Shown here: piece after piece, positions 16,519-24,441 of the stretch
Layout: each line of letters opens with the position of its first letter
Position numbering within the stretch: position 1 is the stretch's first letter
Source of the DNA: JAICYJ01 sp038212095
GTDB taxonomy: Bacteria; Actinomycetota; Thermoleophilia; Gaiellales; JAICJC01
DNA: 64,000 bases
Direction: 5' to 3'
NCBI GenBank assembly: GCA_038212095.1
Contig: JBBQUW010000002.1
Span: 113,296-177,295 of the forward strand
The notes under the pieces: model-generated
Told to the model about the DNA's origin: nothing
What the model saw: the letters and a program-made list of their open reading frames with translations, nothing else
The model's database searches: none
Program-made: the position numbers and the translations under genes

Positions 16519-17334
16519 TCAGCCCGGCGGATGTGCACGGCGCCGCATGAAGCGACGTCTGCCCGGCCTGGCCGCCACCGAGCGCCGCAGCTCCGCGATC
16601 GCGCCGTCGCTCTCGGCCAGCACCACCCCGGGAGCCGCCGCGACCAGCCGGGACAGGATCGTGGCACTACCCGAGTTCGGCTCCAGCACCTCGCAGCCGT
16701 AGTGGTGCATCTCGGGCACGCGGCTCGATCCGCGCCACCGGACGAGCACCTGTACGCACAGATGCCCAAGCAGAAGCCGGGCCTCGACGGTGACCTGTGT
16801 GCCAACGGCGATGGTGGCACTGGATGCAAATGCGATCCCGCCACGTGAGGCATCGACCAGCACCGCCGCCACGCACTCCTTCTCGACCATCTCGACGCCG
16901 TGGTGCACGGTCACGGTCGCCGCGCCCCCCACCTCGACTCGAGGGTGGTGCCGGCGCTCGGGGTAGAGGCTCGTCCGCACCGCCTCGAGCGACGCCGTCT
17001 CTGCCGAGGCAGAGTGCGGAGTGACGTCCCGCACAAGGAACGTGACCGCCCATGGGTGCGGCGTCTCACACGTCCCGGTCACCATCAGGCCGGTCTCGAG
17101 CGCCAGTCTGGGTGCGTGAACAACGACGAGATCGCGGTAGGTCGCGACCCGCTCGACGCGAAGCGTGGCGCCATCCTCGGTTCGGAGCCTGGCCATCCCG
17201 CCGGCGAAGACCTCTTCCAGCAGATCGCGCGTTGCGGTATGGGCGATCGGGGCAGCGGGAACACGTTGGCCGGCGTGGGGCATGTGCGGATCGTCCATTG
17301 GCACTTCGATCGGCGGGAACCGGCCAAATTTCAC
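16519..17334 (-). CDS. PilZ-domain protein, probable c-di-GMP receptor
   Basis: 271 residues from a GTG (ATG at residue 13 possible). An N-terminal YcgR-like barrel (about 30-120) is followed by a PilZ domain with the ligand motifs RRHHPRVEVGG (RxxxR) and VDASRGGIAF (D/NxSxxG). Such proteins bind cyclic di-GMP and alter motility, polysaccharide export or transcription. The basic tail RPGRRRFMRRRAHPP is unusual. Next to a cyclase gene that faces it; two nucleotide-signalling proteins side by side may be coincidental. Confidence 0.82.
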   Translation of the reverse strand: MKFGRFPPIEVPMDDPHMPHAGQRVPAAPIAHTATRDLLEEVFAGGMARLRTEDGATLRVERVATYRDLVVVHAPRLALETGLMVTGTCETPHPWAVTFLVRDVTPHSASAETASLEAVRTSLYPERRHHPRVEVGGAATVTVHHGVEMVEKECVAAVLVDASRGGIAFASSATIAVGTQVTVEARLLLGHLCVQVLVRWRGSSRVPEMHHYGCEVLEPNSGSATILSRLVAAAPGVVLAESDGAIAELRRSVAARPGRRRFMRRRAHPPG

Positions 17335-17381
17335 CGCACGGTTGGTGGTAGGCTCGACTCAATCTCACCAGGAGGCACGAA

Positions 17382-17678
17382 ATGGCGTTCGCACGAGTCG
17401 TGACGTTCGACGGTGTCACCAAGCAGCGCGTCGAGCAGATGAAGCAGGAGATGAGTGGAGAGTCGCCGCCTGCCGAGATCCCGGCCTCCGAGTTCATGCT
17501 GTTGCACGACCCCGAGTCGGACCGGTCGCTGGCCATCGTCTTCTTCGAGACCGAGGACGACTACCGGCGTGGAGACGCGGCGCTGGATGCGATGCCGGCC
17601 GGCGACACGCCGGGCAACCGGTCGTCCGTCACCCGGTATGACGTCGCGATCCGCATGGATGCCGCGCGCCAGGCGTAG
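17382..17678 (+). CDS. Small ferredoxin-fold protein (Dabb/ABM-like)
   Basis: 98 residues, start fixed by AGGAGG six bases upstream. MAFARVVTFDGVTKQRVEQM, then FMLLHDPESDRSLAIVFFET and SSVTRYDVAIRM give the alternating strands of the dimeric alpha/beta barrel fold. It is the intact paralogue of the damaged gene at 14770-15057. No catalytic residue can be named. Confidence 0.75.
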   Translation: MAFARVVTFDGVTKQRVEQMKQEMSGESPPAEIPASEFMLLHDPESDRSLAIVFFETEDDYRRGDAALDAMPAGDTPGNRSSVTRYDVAIRMDAARQA

Positions 17679-17690
17679 CGCACCCGCACA

Positions 17691-18125
17691 TCACCAGGGC
17701 GCCACCGTGACACCGCCCCACTCCTCGGGCGGGACGTCGCGCAGCGTCTGCGTGAGCTCCCAGCGGTGCCCGGCTGGGTCGGCTATGACGCAGGATCGCT
17801 CGCCGTACACATGGCTCGTCAGCTCGTCCAGCACCTCGCCGCCATGGTCGCGGGCGCGGGCGAATGCCGCATCGACGTCCGGCACTCGCACCTTGATGAC
17901 GTGGGTGACGAGGTCGGGGGTCGGCGGAGCCTGGCTACCGCCCGCATCGGCCACGACGATGGCGCCGTCCGCGCCAACGCGTAGTTGGGCGCGATGGGCA
18001 TCGCCGATCCTCACCCGCTCCTCGAACCCGAACGCCGCCTCCAGCCAAGCGACCGCGGCCCGAACATCGGGATAGAACAACACCGGCGTGACTGTGGCGG
18101 GTGGCGCCGAGCGGTTGGTCAGCAT
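17691..18125 (-). CDS. VOC-family (glyoxalase/bleomycin-resistance type) protein
   Basis: 144 residues with two beta-alpha-beta-beta-beta halves: VTPVLFYPDVRAAVAWLEAA, FGFEE, and the second half HVIKVRVPDVDAAFARARDHG and SCVIADPAGHRWELTQT. This is the PhnB/YdcF-like glyoxalase subfamily. Metal ligands in the first half are not obvious. Convergent with the small ferredoxin-fold gene, 12 bases apart. Confidence 0.82.
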   Translation of the reverse strand: MLTNRSAPPATVTPVLFYPDVRAAVAWLEAAFGFEERVRIGDAHRAQLRVGADGAIVVADAGGSQAPPTPDLVTHVIKVRVPDVDAAFARARDHGGEVLDELTSHVYGERSCVIADPAGHRWELTQTLRDVPPEEWGGVTVAPW

Positions 18126-18235
18126 CGGTCACCAGCCTAGACCAGGCGTGATCGCCGCATGACCGCGAGTCTACGGCCAGCCCGGGCGGATCGTCATTCT
18201 CACCTACCATCCCCCAACCCGTCGAAAGGCTCCGG

Positions 18236-19168
18236 ATGCGCGCATTCACGCTCGACAACCACGACGCGATGCCCGCCGTCCGCGACCTGCAGGACCCTGC
18301 CGCGGGGGCAGGTGAGCTGCTGGTGCGCGTGCGGACGTCATCCGTCAACCCGGTCGACAACGCGATCGCGAGCGGGATGCTGCGAGGCATGGTCGAGTAC
18401 ACCTTCCCCGTGATCCTGGGCCGCGACTTCGCCGGCACGGTCGAGCGGGTCGGCGCCGGCGTCACCCGCTTCGCACCCGGCGACGAGGTGTTCGGCTTCG
18501 TCCGGCACGCCGACCCCGCCCTCCGAGACGGGAGCTGGGCGGAGCTGATCGTCGCGGCGGAGGCCGACGTGGGGGCCGTGCCGAGCGGGATCTCGTTGGG
18601 CGATGCCGGAGCGGCGCCGCTGGCCGGGATCACAGCGCTGTTCGCAGTCGACGCGCTCGACCTCAGCCCCGGCCGAAGCGTGCTGGTGGTCGGCGCCAGC
18701 GGGGGAGTCGGCAGCTTCGCCGTGCAGCTGGCCGCTCATGCCGGCGCCCACGTGATCGCAACCGGGCTTGGCGAGGACGCCGAGTATCTGCGCGAGCTCG
18801 GCGCGAGCACGGTGGTCGACCGCGATGGCGATCTGGCGGCGGCGGTTCGCGCCGACCAGGCCGACGGCGTCGACGCCCTCATCGACCTCGTCTCGTTCAC
18901 CGGTGAGGCGTTCGATCTGCATGCCGCCGCGCTACGCCCGGGCGGACGCGCCGCCTCGCCGCTGCCGGGCGTGGGCGAGGGCTCTGGCCGGTTCCCGATC
19001 ATGGCGACACCCGACGCAACCGCGATCAGCCGCATTGCAGAACACCTGCAGGCGGGGACGCTGCGGGTGCCGATCCAGGACAGCTATCCCCTGGAGCAGG
19101 CCGGGGATGCGTTGTCGGCACTCGCGACAACCCACACGCGCGGCAAGATCGCGATCGACGTGGCCTGA
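18236..19168 (+). CDS. Zinc-independent quinone oxidoreductase (MDR family)
   Basis: 310 residues. GroES-like N-terminal half (SSVNPVDNAIASG, ILGRDFAGTVERVGAGVTRF) and Rossmann half with VLVVGASGGVGSFAVQLAAH. The zinc-ligand cysteines of alcohol dehydrogenases are absent. Expected to reduce quinones or enones with NADPH. Single gene; clear dinucleotide motif. Confidence 0.87.
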   Translation: MRAFTLDNHDAMPAVRDLQDPAAGAGELLVRVRTSSVNPVDNAIASGMLRGMVEYTFPVILGRDFAGTVERVGAGVTRFAPGDEVFGFVRHADPALRDGSWAELIVAAEADVGAVPSGISLGDAGAAPLAGITALFAVDALDLSPGRSVLVVGASGGVGSFAVQLAAHAGAHVIATGLGEDAEYLRELGASTVVDRDGDLAAAVRADQADGVDALIDLVSFTGEAFDLHAAALRPGGRAASPLPGVGEGSGRFPIMATPDATAISRIAEHLQAGTLRVPIQDSYPLEQAGDALSALATTHTRGKIAIDVA

Positions 19169-19194
19169 ATCGGTGCGGGCGCGCCCGCGCGCGA

Positions 19195-20220
19195 TCACCG
19201 ACCGGCCACGGGTCCGCCGAACGCGATCAACACCACCCCGGCGCCGGCAGCCAGAGCGCGGACGTGCCGATCGAACCGCAGCGTCGTCACCCTGCCCGCG
19301 GCAATCCGGGTGGCCGTGCCGCGAGGGCCGTTCGCCACCCATAGCCGACCGTCGGCGTAGGACACGCCTCGGGCACCCGGCGCGGTCGGGTACTGCGAGA
19401 CGACCTCGCCGCGTCCATTGACTTGGTAGACGACGCCGTGCAGGCTGTCCGCCGTCCAGCCGTACCCGCCGCCCGCGGCGACGTCGAAGTTGCGGCCTTC
19501 GGTCACGCCCTGCACCACCGCCCCGGTGGCCGGATCGAGGCGGTTGATGTTGCCGTACGTCCCCGCCATCCAGATCGCGCCGCCGGCCGCCGCTGCCAGC
19601 GCGTACGTTCCCGGCTGCCCCCGGAGGATCGGCCGCCACACCGCGCCGGTGCGGAGATCGAGCCGCACCAGCAGGCCGTTGCCGTTGTCAGCGGCTGGAC
19701 GGGCCACCCACAGCGATCCGGCATCGACAACGACGCCCTCCGATCCGCCCGCCCCCGGCAGCTGGGCGAACCGGCGTACGACGCGCCCGCTGCGGCTGTC
19801 GATCGCCGTCACGCCGTCGGCCTCGTCGGTGATCCCCAGCATTCCTCCGCCAGCGGCGAACGAGCCGACGTTCGGGACGGGCGAACGCAGCCGCCGCACC
19901 ACCGATCCGGTCGCGGGATCGATCGCGATGAACGACAGTGACGACCTGTCAAACAGCCAGAACAGCCCCTCCATATAGCGCGCTGCCACCGGCCGGCCGG
20001 CCGCGTCCGATATCACGGCGAGCCGCCGAAAGTCGGTGGCATCGAACAGCTCGACCCCGGCCGTAGCCCGGATGGCCAGCGACGGCGGCACGTGACCAGC
20101 ACCCTGGATGGAGCGGCCCGACGGTGAACGAGCGCCTTCCGAGCCGAGCAGCAACGCGACGACGGCCAGCAGCGATGTCGCTGCAGCAGCCGCAGCAGCA
20201 ATCCACCGGGGCCCGCGCAT
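19195..20220 (-). CDS. Membrane-anchored beta-propeller (NHL/YVTN-like) protein
   Basis: 341 residues from the ATG at 20220. An N-terminal signal anchor (WIAAAAAAATSLLAVVALLL) precedes repeated blades such as IDPATGSVVRRL, IDSRSGRVVRRF, LDLRTGAVWRPI and LDPATGAVVQGV, each starting with an Asp and a GxVV turn. These resemble the streptogramin-lyase/YVTN extracellular propellers. Likely a scaffold or sensor outside the cell; no catalytic site apparent. Divergent from the small gene at 20346. Confidence 0.75.
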   Translation of the reverse strand: MRGPRWIAAAAAAATSLLAVVALLLGSEGARSPSGRSIQGAGHVPPSLAIRATAGVELFDATDFRRLAVISDAAGRPVAARYMEGLFWLFDRSSLSFIAIDPATGSVVRRLRSPVPNVGSFAAGGGMLGITDEADGVTAIDSRSGRVVRRFAQLPGAGGSEGVVVDAGSLWVARPAADNGNGLLVRLDLRTGAVWRPILRGQPGTYALAAAAGGAIWMAGTYGNINRLDPATGAVVQGVTEGRNFDVAAGGGYGWTADSLHGVVYQVNGRGEVVSQYPTAPGARGVSYADGRLWVANGPRGTATRIAAGRVTTLRFDRHVRALAAGAGVVLIAFGGPVAGR

Positions 20221-20345
20221 GTCGCACACCGTACCGCCAACTCCACGCCGCACGGCTGGACGCTCTCCGGCAAAGAGCGTAGATTCGCGCTGCCGGCTCA
20301 GCCCCCTGCCCGGAACCGGCCGTCGCGGGCACCAAGGAGACGACG

Positions 20346-20642
20346 ATGCATGCCACCATACGACGCTACGACAGCCGTGAGCTGGCCGATCAGCTGGCCG
20401 CACGCTCGGACGAGGTCGAGAGCCTGATGTCGCAGGTGCACGGTCTGCGCAGCTACCACCTCGTCCGTACCGATGACGGCTGTACCAGCATCACCGTCTG
20501 CGACGACCAGGCGGGCGTCGACCAGTCGGCGCAGGTCGCCGGCACGTGGATCGCTGACAACCTCCCCAGCCTCGCCGGCGCCCGGCCCCAGGTCTCCGGC
20601 GGCGAGATACTCGCGCACACGAGCGGCGCAGTCACCGCATAG
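20346..20642 (+). CDS. Small ferredoxin-fold protein of unknown function
   Basis: 98 residues; AGGAG six bases before the ATG. MHATIRRYDSRELADQLAAR and GLRSYHLVRTDDGCTSITVC fit a stand-alone ferredoxin-like alpha/beta fold related in pattern to the two ABM-like proteins at 14.8 and 17.4 kb. No active-site residue identified. Followed by a strong hairpin, so probably monocistronic. Confidence 0.65.
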   Translation: MHATIRRYDSRELADQLAARSDEVESLMSQVHGLRSYHLVRTDDGCTSITVCDDQAGVDQSAQVAGTWIADNLPSLAGARPQVSGGEILAHTSGAVTA

Positions 20643-20649
20643 CGCAGCG

Positions 20650-20676
20650 GCGGCGGGGTCTCGGCGACCCCGCCGC
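20650..20676 (+). terminator. Rho-independent-type hairpin
   Basis: Perfect 10-bp GC-rich stem with a 7-base loop directly after the stop at 20642; only a weak pyrimidine run follows. Confidence 0.7.
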
Positions 20677-20761
20677 TCCTTGCCCTGACGGGCGTCGATC
20701 TCACGCCGTCGTGCGGCGGAGCGTTCCATCGTCGACACATCCGACGAGAGGAAGGCGCACG

Positions 20762-21223
20762 ATGCCCCGCTACACCATTCGCGCACTGCCGTCCGTCCTG
20801 ATCGAGGACGCACGCCGCGTCTCGATCGAGCGCGGGCTTGCGGTCGATGTATCGGGCCAGGACGCCCCGTATCCGGTGCGCTGCTGCCTGCGCGATGCCG
20901 GACCGCACGAGCGGGTGCTGCTGCTCAGCGTCCAGCCGATCACTGAGACGAGCCCTTACGCAGCAACCGGCCCGATCTACCTGCACCGCCACCCCTGCGA
21001 TGGCTATCGCCACGACGGTCAGGTGCCCGAGATGCTGCGGGCGCGGCTGCTGTCTGTCCGCGCATTCGACGACGCCCACATGATGACGGGGGCGGAGGTC
21101 ATGTCCGGCGACCTGCTTGACGACGCGGCGCCACGGCTGCTTGCGGTCGGCCGCACCGCCTACCTGCACGTCCACTTCGCCGGAGCAGGCTGCTACGCCT
21201 GCCGGATCGATCCCGCGACCTGA
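20762..21223 (+). CDS. DUF1203 family protein
   Basis: 153 residues from the ATG at 20762, behind GAGGAAGG. Sequence features of the DUF1203 group: PVRCCLRDAGPHERVLLLSV, GPIYLHRHPCDGY and the C-terminal HVHFAGAGCYACRIDP with several conserved His and Cys. The paired H/C residues could bind metal, but no activity is known to me. Converges with the Rieske gene 12 bases away. Confidence 0.75.
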   Translation: MPRYTIRALPSVLIEDARRVSIERGLAVDVSGQDAPYPVRCCLRDAGPHERVLLLSVQPITETSPYAATGPIYLHRHPCDGYRHDGQVPEMLRARLLSVRAFDDAHMMTGAEVMSGDLLDDAAPRLLAVGRTAYLHVHFAGAGCYACRIDPAT

Positions 21224-21235
21224 CCGGCGCGGGCG

Positions 21236-22327
21236 TCAGGCCAGCGCGCGTTCGACCAGCCGCTGGAAGTGCTGGATCAGATGTTCGCTCGAGAGCATCA
21301 GCTGCCCGTGGTCGAGGCCACCGGACGCGGCGGCGCGCTGGATCGACTCCACCAGCTCGCGATCCTCGGAGCCAACCTGATTGCCGAACTCCATCAGGTC
21401 GGCGATCTGGCCCTCGGTGGCGCCGTCCTCGAACAGGTAGTCCGAGATGGTCAGCGTCCTTCCAGCGTCGAGCGGTACGAACGTGAAGATGACGGCGTTG
21501 CGCGGCCCTGGTAGGGCGTTCAGGGTGAACGTCGGCCACAGGTAGTGGAAGTGCGCCTCCCCGGCCGCGGCGCCGCTGGGCCGATAGGGCGGTGAGCCGC
21601 CACCCGCCGCCACGTCACCTCGGACGCGCGCGACCTGGCTCGACGACCAGCCGTCGGACGAGAGGCGGTAGGCGTCCGGATCGACGTCGATCACCTTCGA
21701 GAATCCGGGATGGGCTGTCGGGCAGTGGTAGCACTCGAGGAAGTTCTCGACCACCGCCTTCCAGTTCGCGGCCAGCTCCCACTCGACCCGCTCGCGGAAC
21801 CGCAGGCCATCGAAGCTGAAGCCGCACGACTCGAGCACTCCCGGCAGCCCGCCCAGCACGTCGGCCAGCGGCGCCGCGTCGCGATCACGGTTGACGAACA
21901 CCAACGGTCCCCAGGTGTCGACGGCGACCGGCTGCAGGCCCAGCTGCGAGCGATCGAACCCTGGCTCGAGCTGTGACCGTGGTGCGGCGCGCAGACAGCC
22001 GTCGAGGCCGTACGTCCAGGCGTGGTAGGGGCACTGCAGCGTCTCACGCCGGCCTCTGCCCTGGGCGACCTCGGTCGCGCGATGGCGGCAGATGTTGACG
22101 AACGCGTTCAGCGACCCGCTCTGGTCGCGCGTCACCACGACCGGCACCAGGCCGGCTCGGCAGGTGAAGAACTGGCCCGGCTCGGCCACCCACTCGGCGA
22201 CGCCGGCGTACTGCCAGCTATGGCCGAAGATGCGCCGCTGCTCGAGCGCGTACACGGCCGGATCGGCAAACCAGCTGAACGGGAGCGTGATCCCTTGGTC
22301 GAGCCTCGATCCCAGTTCCGTGGTCAT
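21236..22327 (-). CDS. Rieske non-heme iron oxygenase, alpha subunit
   Basis: 363 residues from ATG 22327 (GAAAGGGAG upstream). Rieske [2Fe-2S] ligands Cys80-His82 and Cys99-His102 are present. The mononuclear iron site is ENFLECYHCPTAH (His201, His206). The bridging residue is Glu198 rather than the usual Asp; this substitution is known from carnitine oxygenase CntA and relatives, so a quaternary amine such as carnitine, betaine or choline is a reasonable substrate class. No reductase gene is adjacent. Shares its upstream region with the cold-shock gene. Confidence 0.85.
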   Translation of the reverse strand: MTTELGSRLDQGITLPFSWFADPAVYALEQRRIFGHSWQYAGVAEWVAEPGQFFTCRAGLVPVVVTRDQSGSLNAFVNICRHRATEVAQGRGRRETLQCPYHAWTYGLDGCLRAAPRSQLEPGFDRSQLGLQPVAVDTWGPLVFVNRDRDAAPLADVLGGLPGVLESCGFSFDGLRFRERVEWELAANWKAVVENFLECYHCPTAHPGFSKVIDVDPDAYRLSSDGWSSSQVARVRGDVAAGGGSPPYRPSGAAAGEAHFHYLWPTFTLNALPGPRNAVIFTFVPLDAGRTLTISDYLFEDGATEGQIADLMEFGNQVGSEDRELVESIQRAAASGGLDHGQLMLSSEHLIQHFQRLVERALA

Positions 22328-22416
22328 GGTCTCCCTTTCGGCTTCAGCCGGCCCCGCGAGCCGGGCGGGCAGCCCACGCGAGGGCGTCCACCATGCTACA
22401 GTGTCGAGCGAATCTA

Positions 22417-22430
22417 GGAACGTTCGTTCG
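22417..22430. promoter_or_regulatory. Near-consensus SOS box
   Basis: GGAACGTTCGTTCG differs from CGAAC-N4-GTTCG at one position. It lies between the Rieske oxygenase and csp starts, 61 bases before the csp ATG. LexA binding is possible, not shown. Confidence 0.35.
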
Positions 22431-22490
22431 GTTGCGCACTCCCGCCTTCCTAACTCGTTCGTGAGGTATGTGGAAGGAGGTGTCGATAAT

Positions 22491-22694
22491 ATGGCAACTG
22501 GAACCGTAAAGTGGTTCAACGACTCGAAGGGGTACGGGTTCATCGCCCCCGATGACGGAGGCAAGGATCTGTTCGTCCATCACAGCTCAATCGCTGGCGA
22601 TGGCTTCAAGACCCTGGCGGAAGGTGCCAAGGTATCCTACGAGGCCCGCGAGGGCTCGAAGGGTCCCGAGGCAACCGGCGTCACTCCCGTCTAA
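22491..22694 (+). CDS. Cold-shock protein
   Basis: 67 residues: MATGTVKWFNDSKGYGFIAP carries RNP1 (KGYGFI), and DLFVHHSSI carries RNP2. Single OB-fold RNA chaperone, normal length. AAGGAGG precedes the start. The long upstream region without a gene (22328-22490) could act as a cold-responsive leader. Followed after 23 bases by an infA-like gene, so the two OB-fold RNA binders are likely co-transcribed. Confidence 0.95.
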   Translation: MATGTVKWFNDSKGYGFIAPDDGGKDLFVHHSSIAGDGFKTLAEGAKVSYEAREGSKGPEATGVTPV

Positions 22695-22717
22695 GGACGA
22701 GGATCGGTGGGAGGCGC

Positions 22718-22939
22718 ATGAGCGTCAAGGAAGAAAAAATCGAGCTTGAGGGTGAGGTGACCGAGTCGCTGCGAAACGGCATGTTCCGAATCGCACTCGA
22801 CAACGGCCACACCACCATCGGCTACACGGCCGGCAAGATGCGACGCTATCGCATCCGCATCCTGCTGGGCGATCGGGTCACGGTGGAACTTTCCCCGTAC
22901 GACCTGAACCGCGGACGAATCGTGTACCGGGCTCGTTGA
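22718..22939 (+). CDS. infA: Translation initiation factor IF-1 homologue
   Basis: 73 residues, the family's usual length. ELEGEVTESLRNGMFRIALD, GKMRRYRIRILLGDRVTVEL and SPYDLNRGRIVYRAR are unmistakable IF-1. The normal SGKMR loop is TAGKMRR here, a small divergence. It is not next to rpsM/rpsK/rpmJ, where actinobacterial infA normally sits, but follows a cold-shock gene, so it may be a second, specialised copy. A 13-bp hairpin ends the unit. Confidence 0.93.
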   Translation: MSVKEEKIELEGEVTESLRNGMFRIALDNGHTTIGYTAGKMRRYRIRILLGDRVTVELSPYDLNRGRIVYRAR

Positions 22940-22945
22940 GCATCG

Positions 22946-22976
22946 GCTCCGGCCGGGCATCGCGCCCGGCCGGAGC
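22946..22976 (+). terminator. Strong hairpin after csp-infA
   Basis: Perfect 13-bp GC-rich stem with a 5-base loop, seven bases after the infA stop, followed by TCGTTC. Ends the two-gene unit. Confidence 0.85.
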
Positions 22977-23027
22977 TCGTTCACCGTAGGGTGTGCGGCG
23001 TGCCTCCCGCAACATCCCTCCGTTTCG

Positions 23028-23930
23028 ATGGCTGACAGCCGTCCCCGAGCGTCCATGCTCGCAGGCGTGGCCGCCACGGTGCTGGGAATGGTCTCGGTGC
23101 AGTCGGGCGCGGCGATCGCGATCGCGCTCTTCTCGTCGGCCGGGGCGCTGGGCGTAGTGGCGCTTCGGTTGGGCGGCGCGGCCGCGTTTCTGCTCGGCAC
23201 GTCACGGCCGCCGCTGCGCAGCCTGAGCCGGACACAGGTGGTGCCGCTGGCCGTCCTGGGTGCCGTGATTGCGACCATGAACGCGAGCTTCTACCTGGCG
23301 CTGGAGCGGGTGCCGCTGGGGGTGGCGGTGGCGCTCGAGATGATCGGCCCGATCGCGATCGCGGTGATCGGCTCGCGCAGGGCGCGAGACGTGGGCATCG
23401 TCGCCCTGGCCGTGCCGGGGGTGCTGGTGCTGGCGCTGGCCCACGGCGTGAAGGGCCCGGTGACGACCTCTGGCATCCTGCTCGCCCTCGCGGCCGGAGT
23501 CTGCTGGGGTGGATACATCGCGCTCTCGGCTCGGGCGGCCCGCCGGCTGCCGGGAGCGCAGGGGCTGGCGGTGGCGATGCTGATCGCAACAGGGCCGGCC
23601 ACAGCAGTGGCGGCGATCAGTTCGGGCGCGCGCCTGCTCGACCTGCGGGTGATCCTGCTTGGGGCGGCCGTCGGCCTACTCTCGACCGGCCTCCCCGGCA
23701 CGCTCGATGCGCTCGCCCTGCGCCGGCTGCGATCGGCCACCTACGCGCTCGTCTTGAGCGTCGCGCCGGCGGTGGCTGCCCTGAGCGGGCTGGCAATCCG
23801 GGGACAGCGGCTGAGCGTCGCCCAATGGGCGGGCATCGCGCTGGTGATGGTGGCCAGCGCGGCGGCCGTGGCGGGCGCCGAGCCGCCCGACGTGCCGACG
23901 CCTGATCAGCGCTTGCCATCGATTCCGTAA
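23028..23930 (+). CDS. EamA/DMT-superfamily exporter, RhtA-like
   Basis: 300 residues, about ten hydrophobic segments arranged as two EamA repeats. ASFYLALERVPLGVAVALEMIGPI matches the RhtA threonine/homoserine exporter group, as does GTLDALALRRLRSATYALVL in the second repeat. Substrate in this organism unknown; amino acid or similar export is likely. It stands alone after the csp-infA terminator. Confidence 0.85.
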   Translation: MADSRPRASMLAGVAATVLGMVSVQSGAAIAIALFSSAGALGVVALRLGGAAAFLLGTSRPPLRSLSRTQVVPLAVLGAVIATMNASFYLALERVPLGVAVALEMIGPIAIAVIGSRRARDVGIVALAVPGVLVLALAHGVKGPVTTSGILLALAAGVCWGGYIALSARAARRLPGAQGLAVAMLIATGPATAVAAISSGARLLDLRVILLGAAVGLLSTGLPGTLDALALRRLRSATYALVLSVAPAVAALSGLAIRGQRLSVAQWAGIALVMVASAAAVAGAEPPDVPTPDQRLPSIP

Positions 23931-24039
23931 CAGCTTCGTCACGCCTCGGCGACAGGTGGCGGCGAGCCCTGGCGAGGCTCTGGAGGCGGATCTATGGTGG
24001 CAATCAGTACCGTCTTCATCACCGACAAGGAGCGACGAG

Positions 24040-24441
24040 ATGCGACGATTGATCATGCTGGCGGCCACCACCGCGGCGCTGGCGCTTCCGGCGGCGGCGT
24101 TCGCGGCGTCGACCGACGCCAGCTTCATCCTTCCCACCGGCGCGGGCACCTCGAAGGCCTTCCGGATCACAGCCGGGCACTCGGGGACGCTCGCGGTGAC
24201 CTTCCGGTTCTCCGACATCACCAACCCAGGCGGCCGGTTCCGGATCACGCTGCGCAAGCTCTCGTGGACGACGCCCGTCGTGATGATGGACACCGCGAAC
24301 CGCACGCGCTGCCAGGGCGCGGCCGGCTCAGTGTATTGCTACGCCGCCCGGCCGGTGACCGCGGGCACCTACATCGTCCGCGTGACGAAACTGACCGTGA
24401 AGGCGGCGCCGGTCGAGCTACGCATGAGCTGGCCGACCTGA
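24040..24441 (+). CDS. Small secreted protein
   Basis: 134 residues from the ATG at 24040 (AAGGAG upstream). Signal peptide: MRRLIMLAATTAALALPAAA with an AFA cleavage site. The mature part is beta-rich (TLAVTFRFSDI, AGTYIVRVTKLTV) with two cysteines that can pair. Family not recognised. Its stop abuts the natural stop of the convergent tryptophanase. Confidence 0.65.
   Translation: MRRLIMLAATTAALALPAAAFAASTDASFILPTGAGTSKAFRITAGHSGTLAVTFRFSDITNPGGRFRITLRKLSWTTPVVMMDTANRTRCQGAAGSVYCYAARPVTAGTYIVRVTKLTVKAAPVELRMSWPT

Noticed and set aside
24245..24441. C-terminal extension of tryptophanase through the secreted-protein gene
   Set aside because: Ser/Arg-rich shadow after a frameshift; the conserved C terminus ends at 24442 in another frame.
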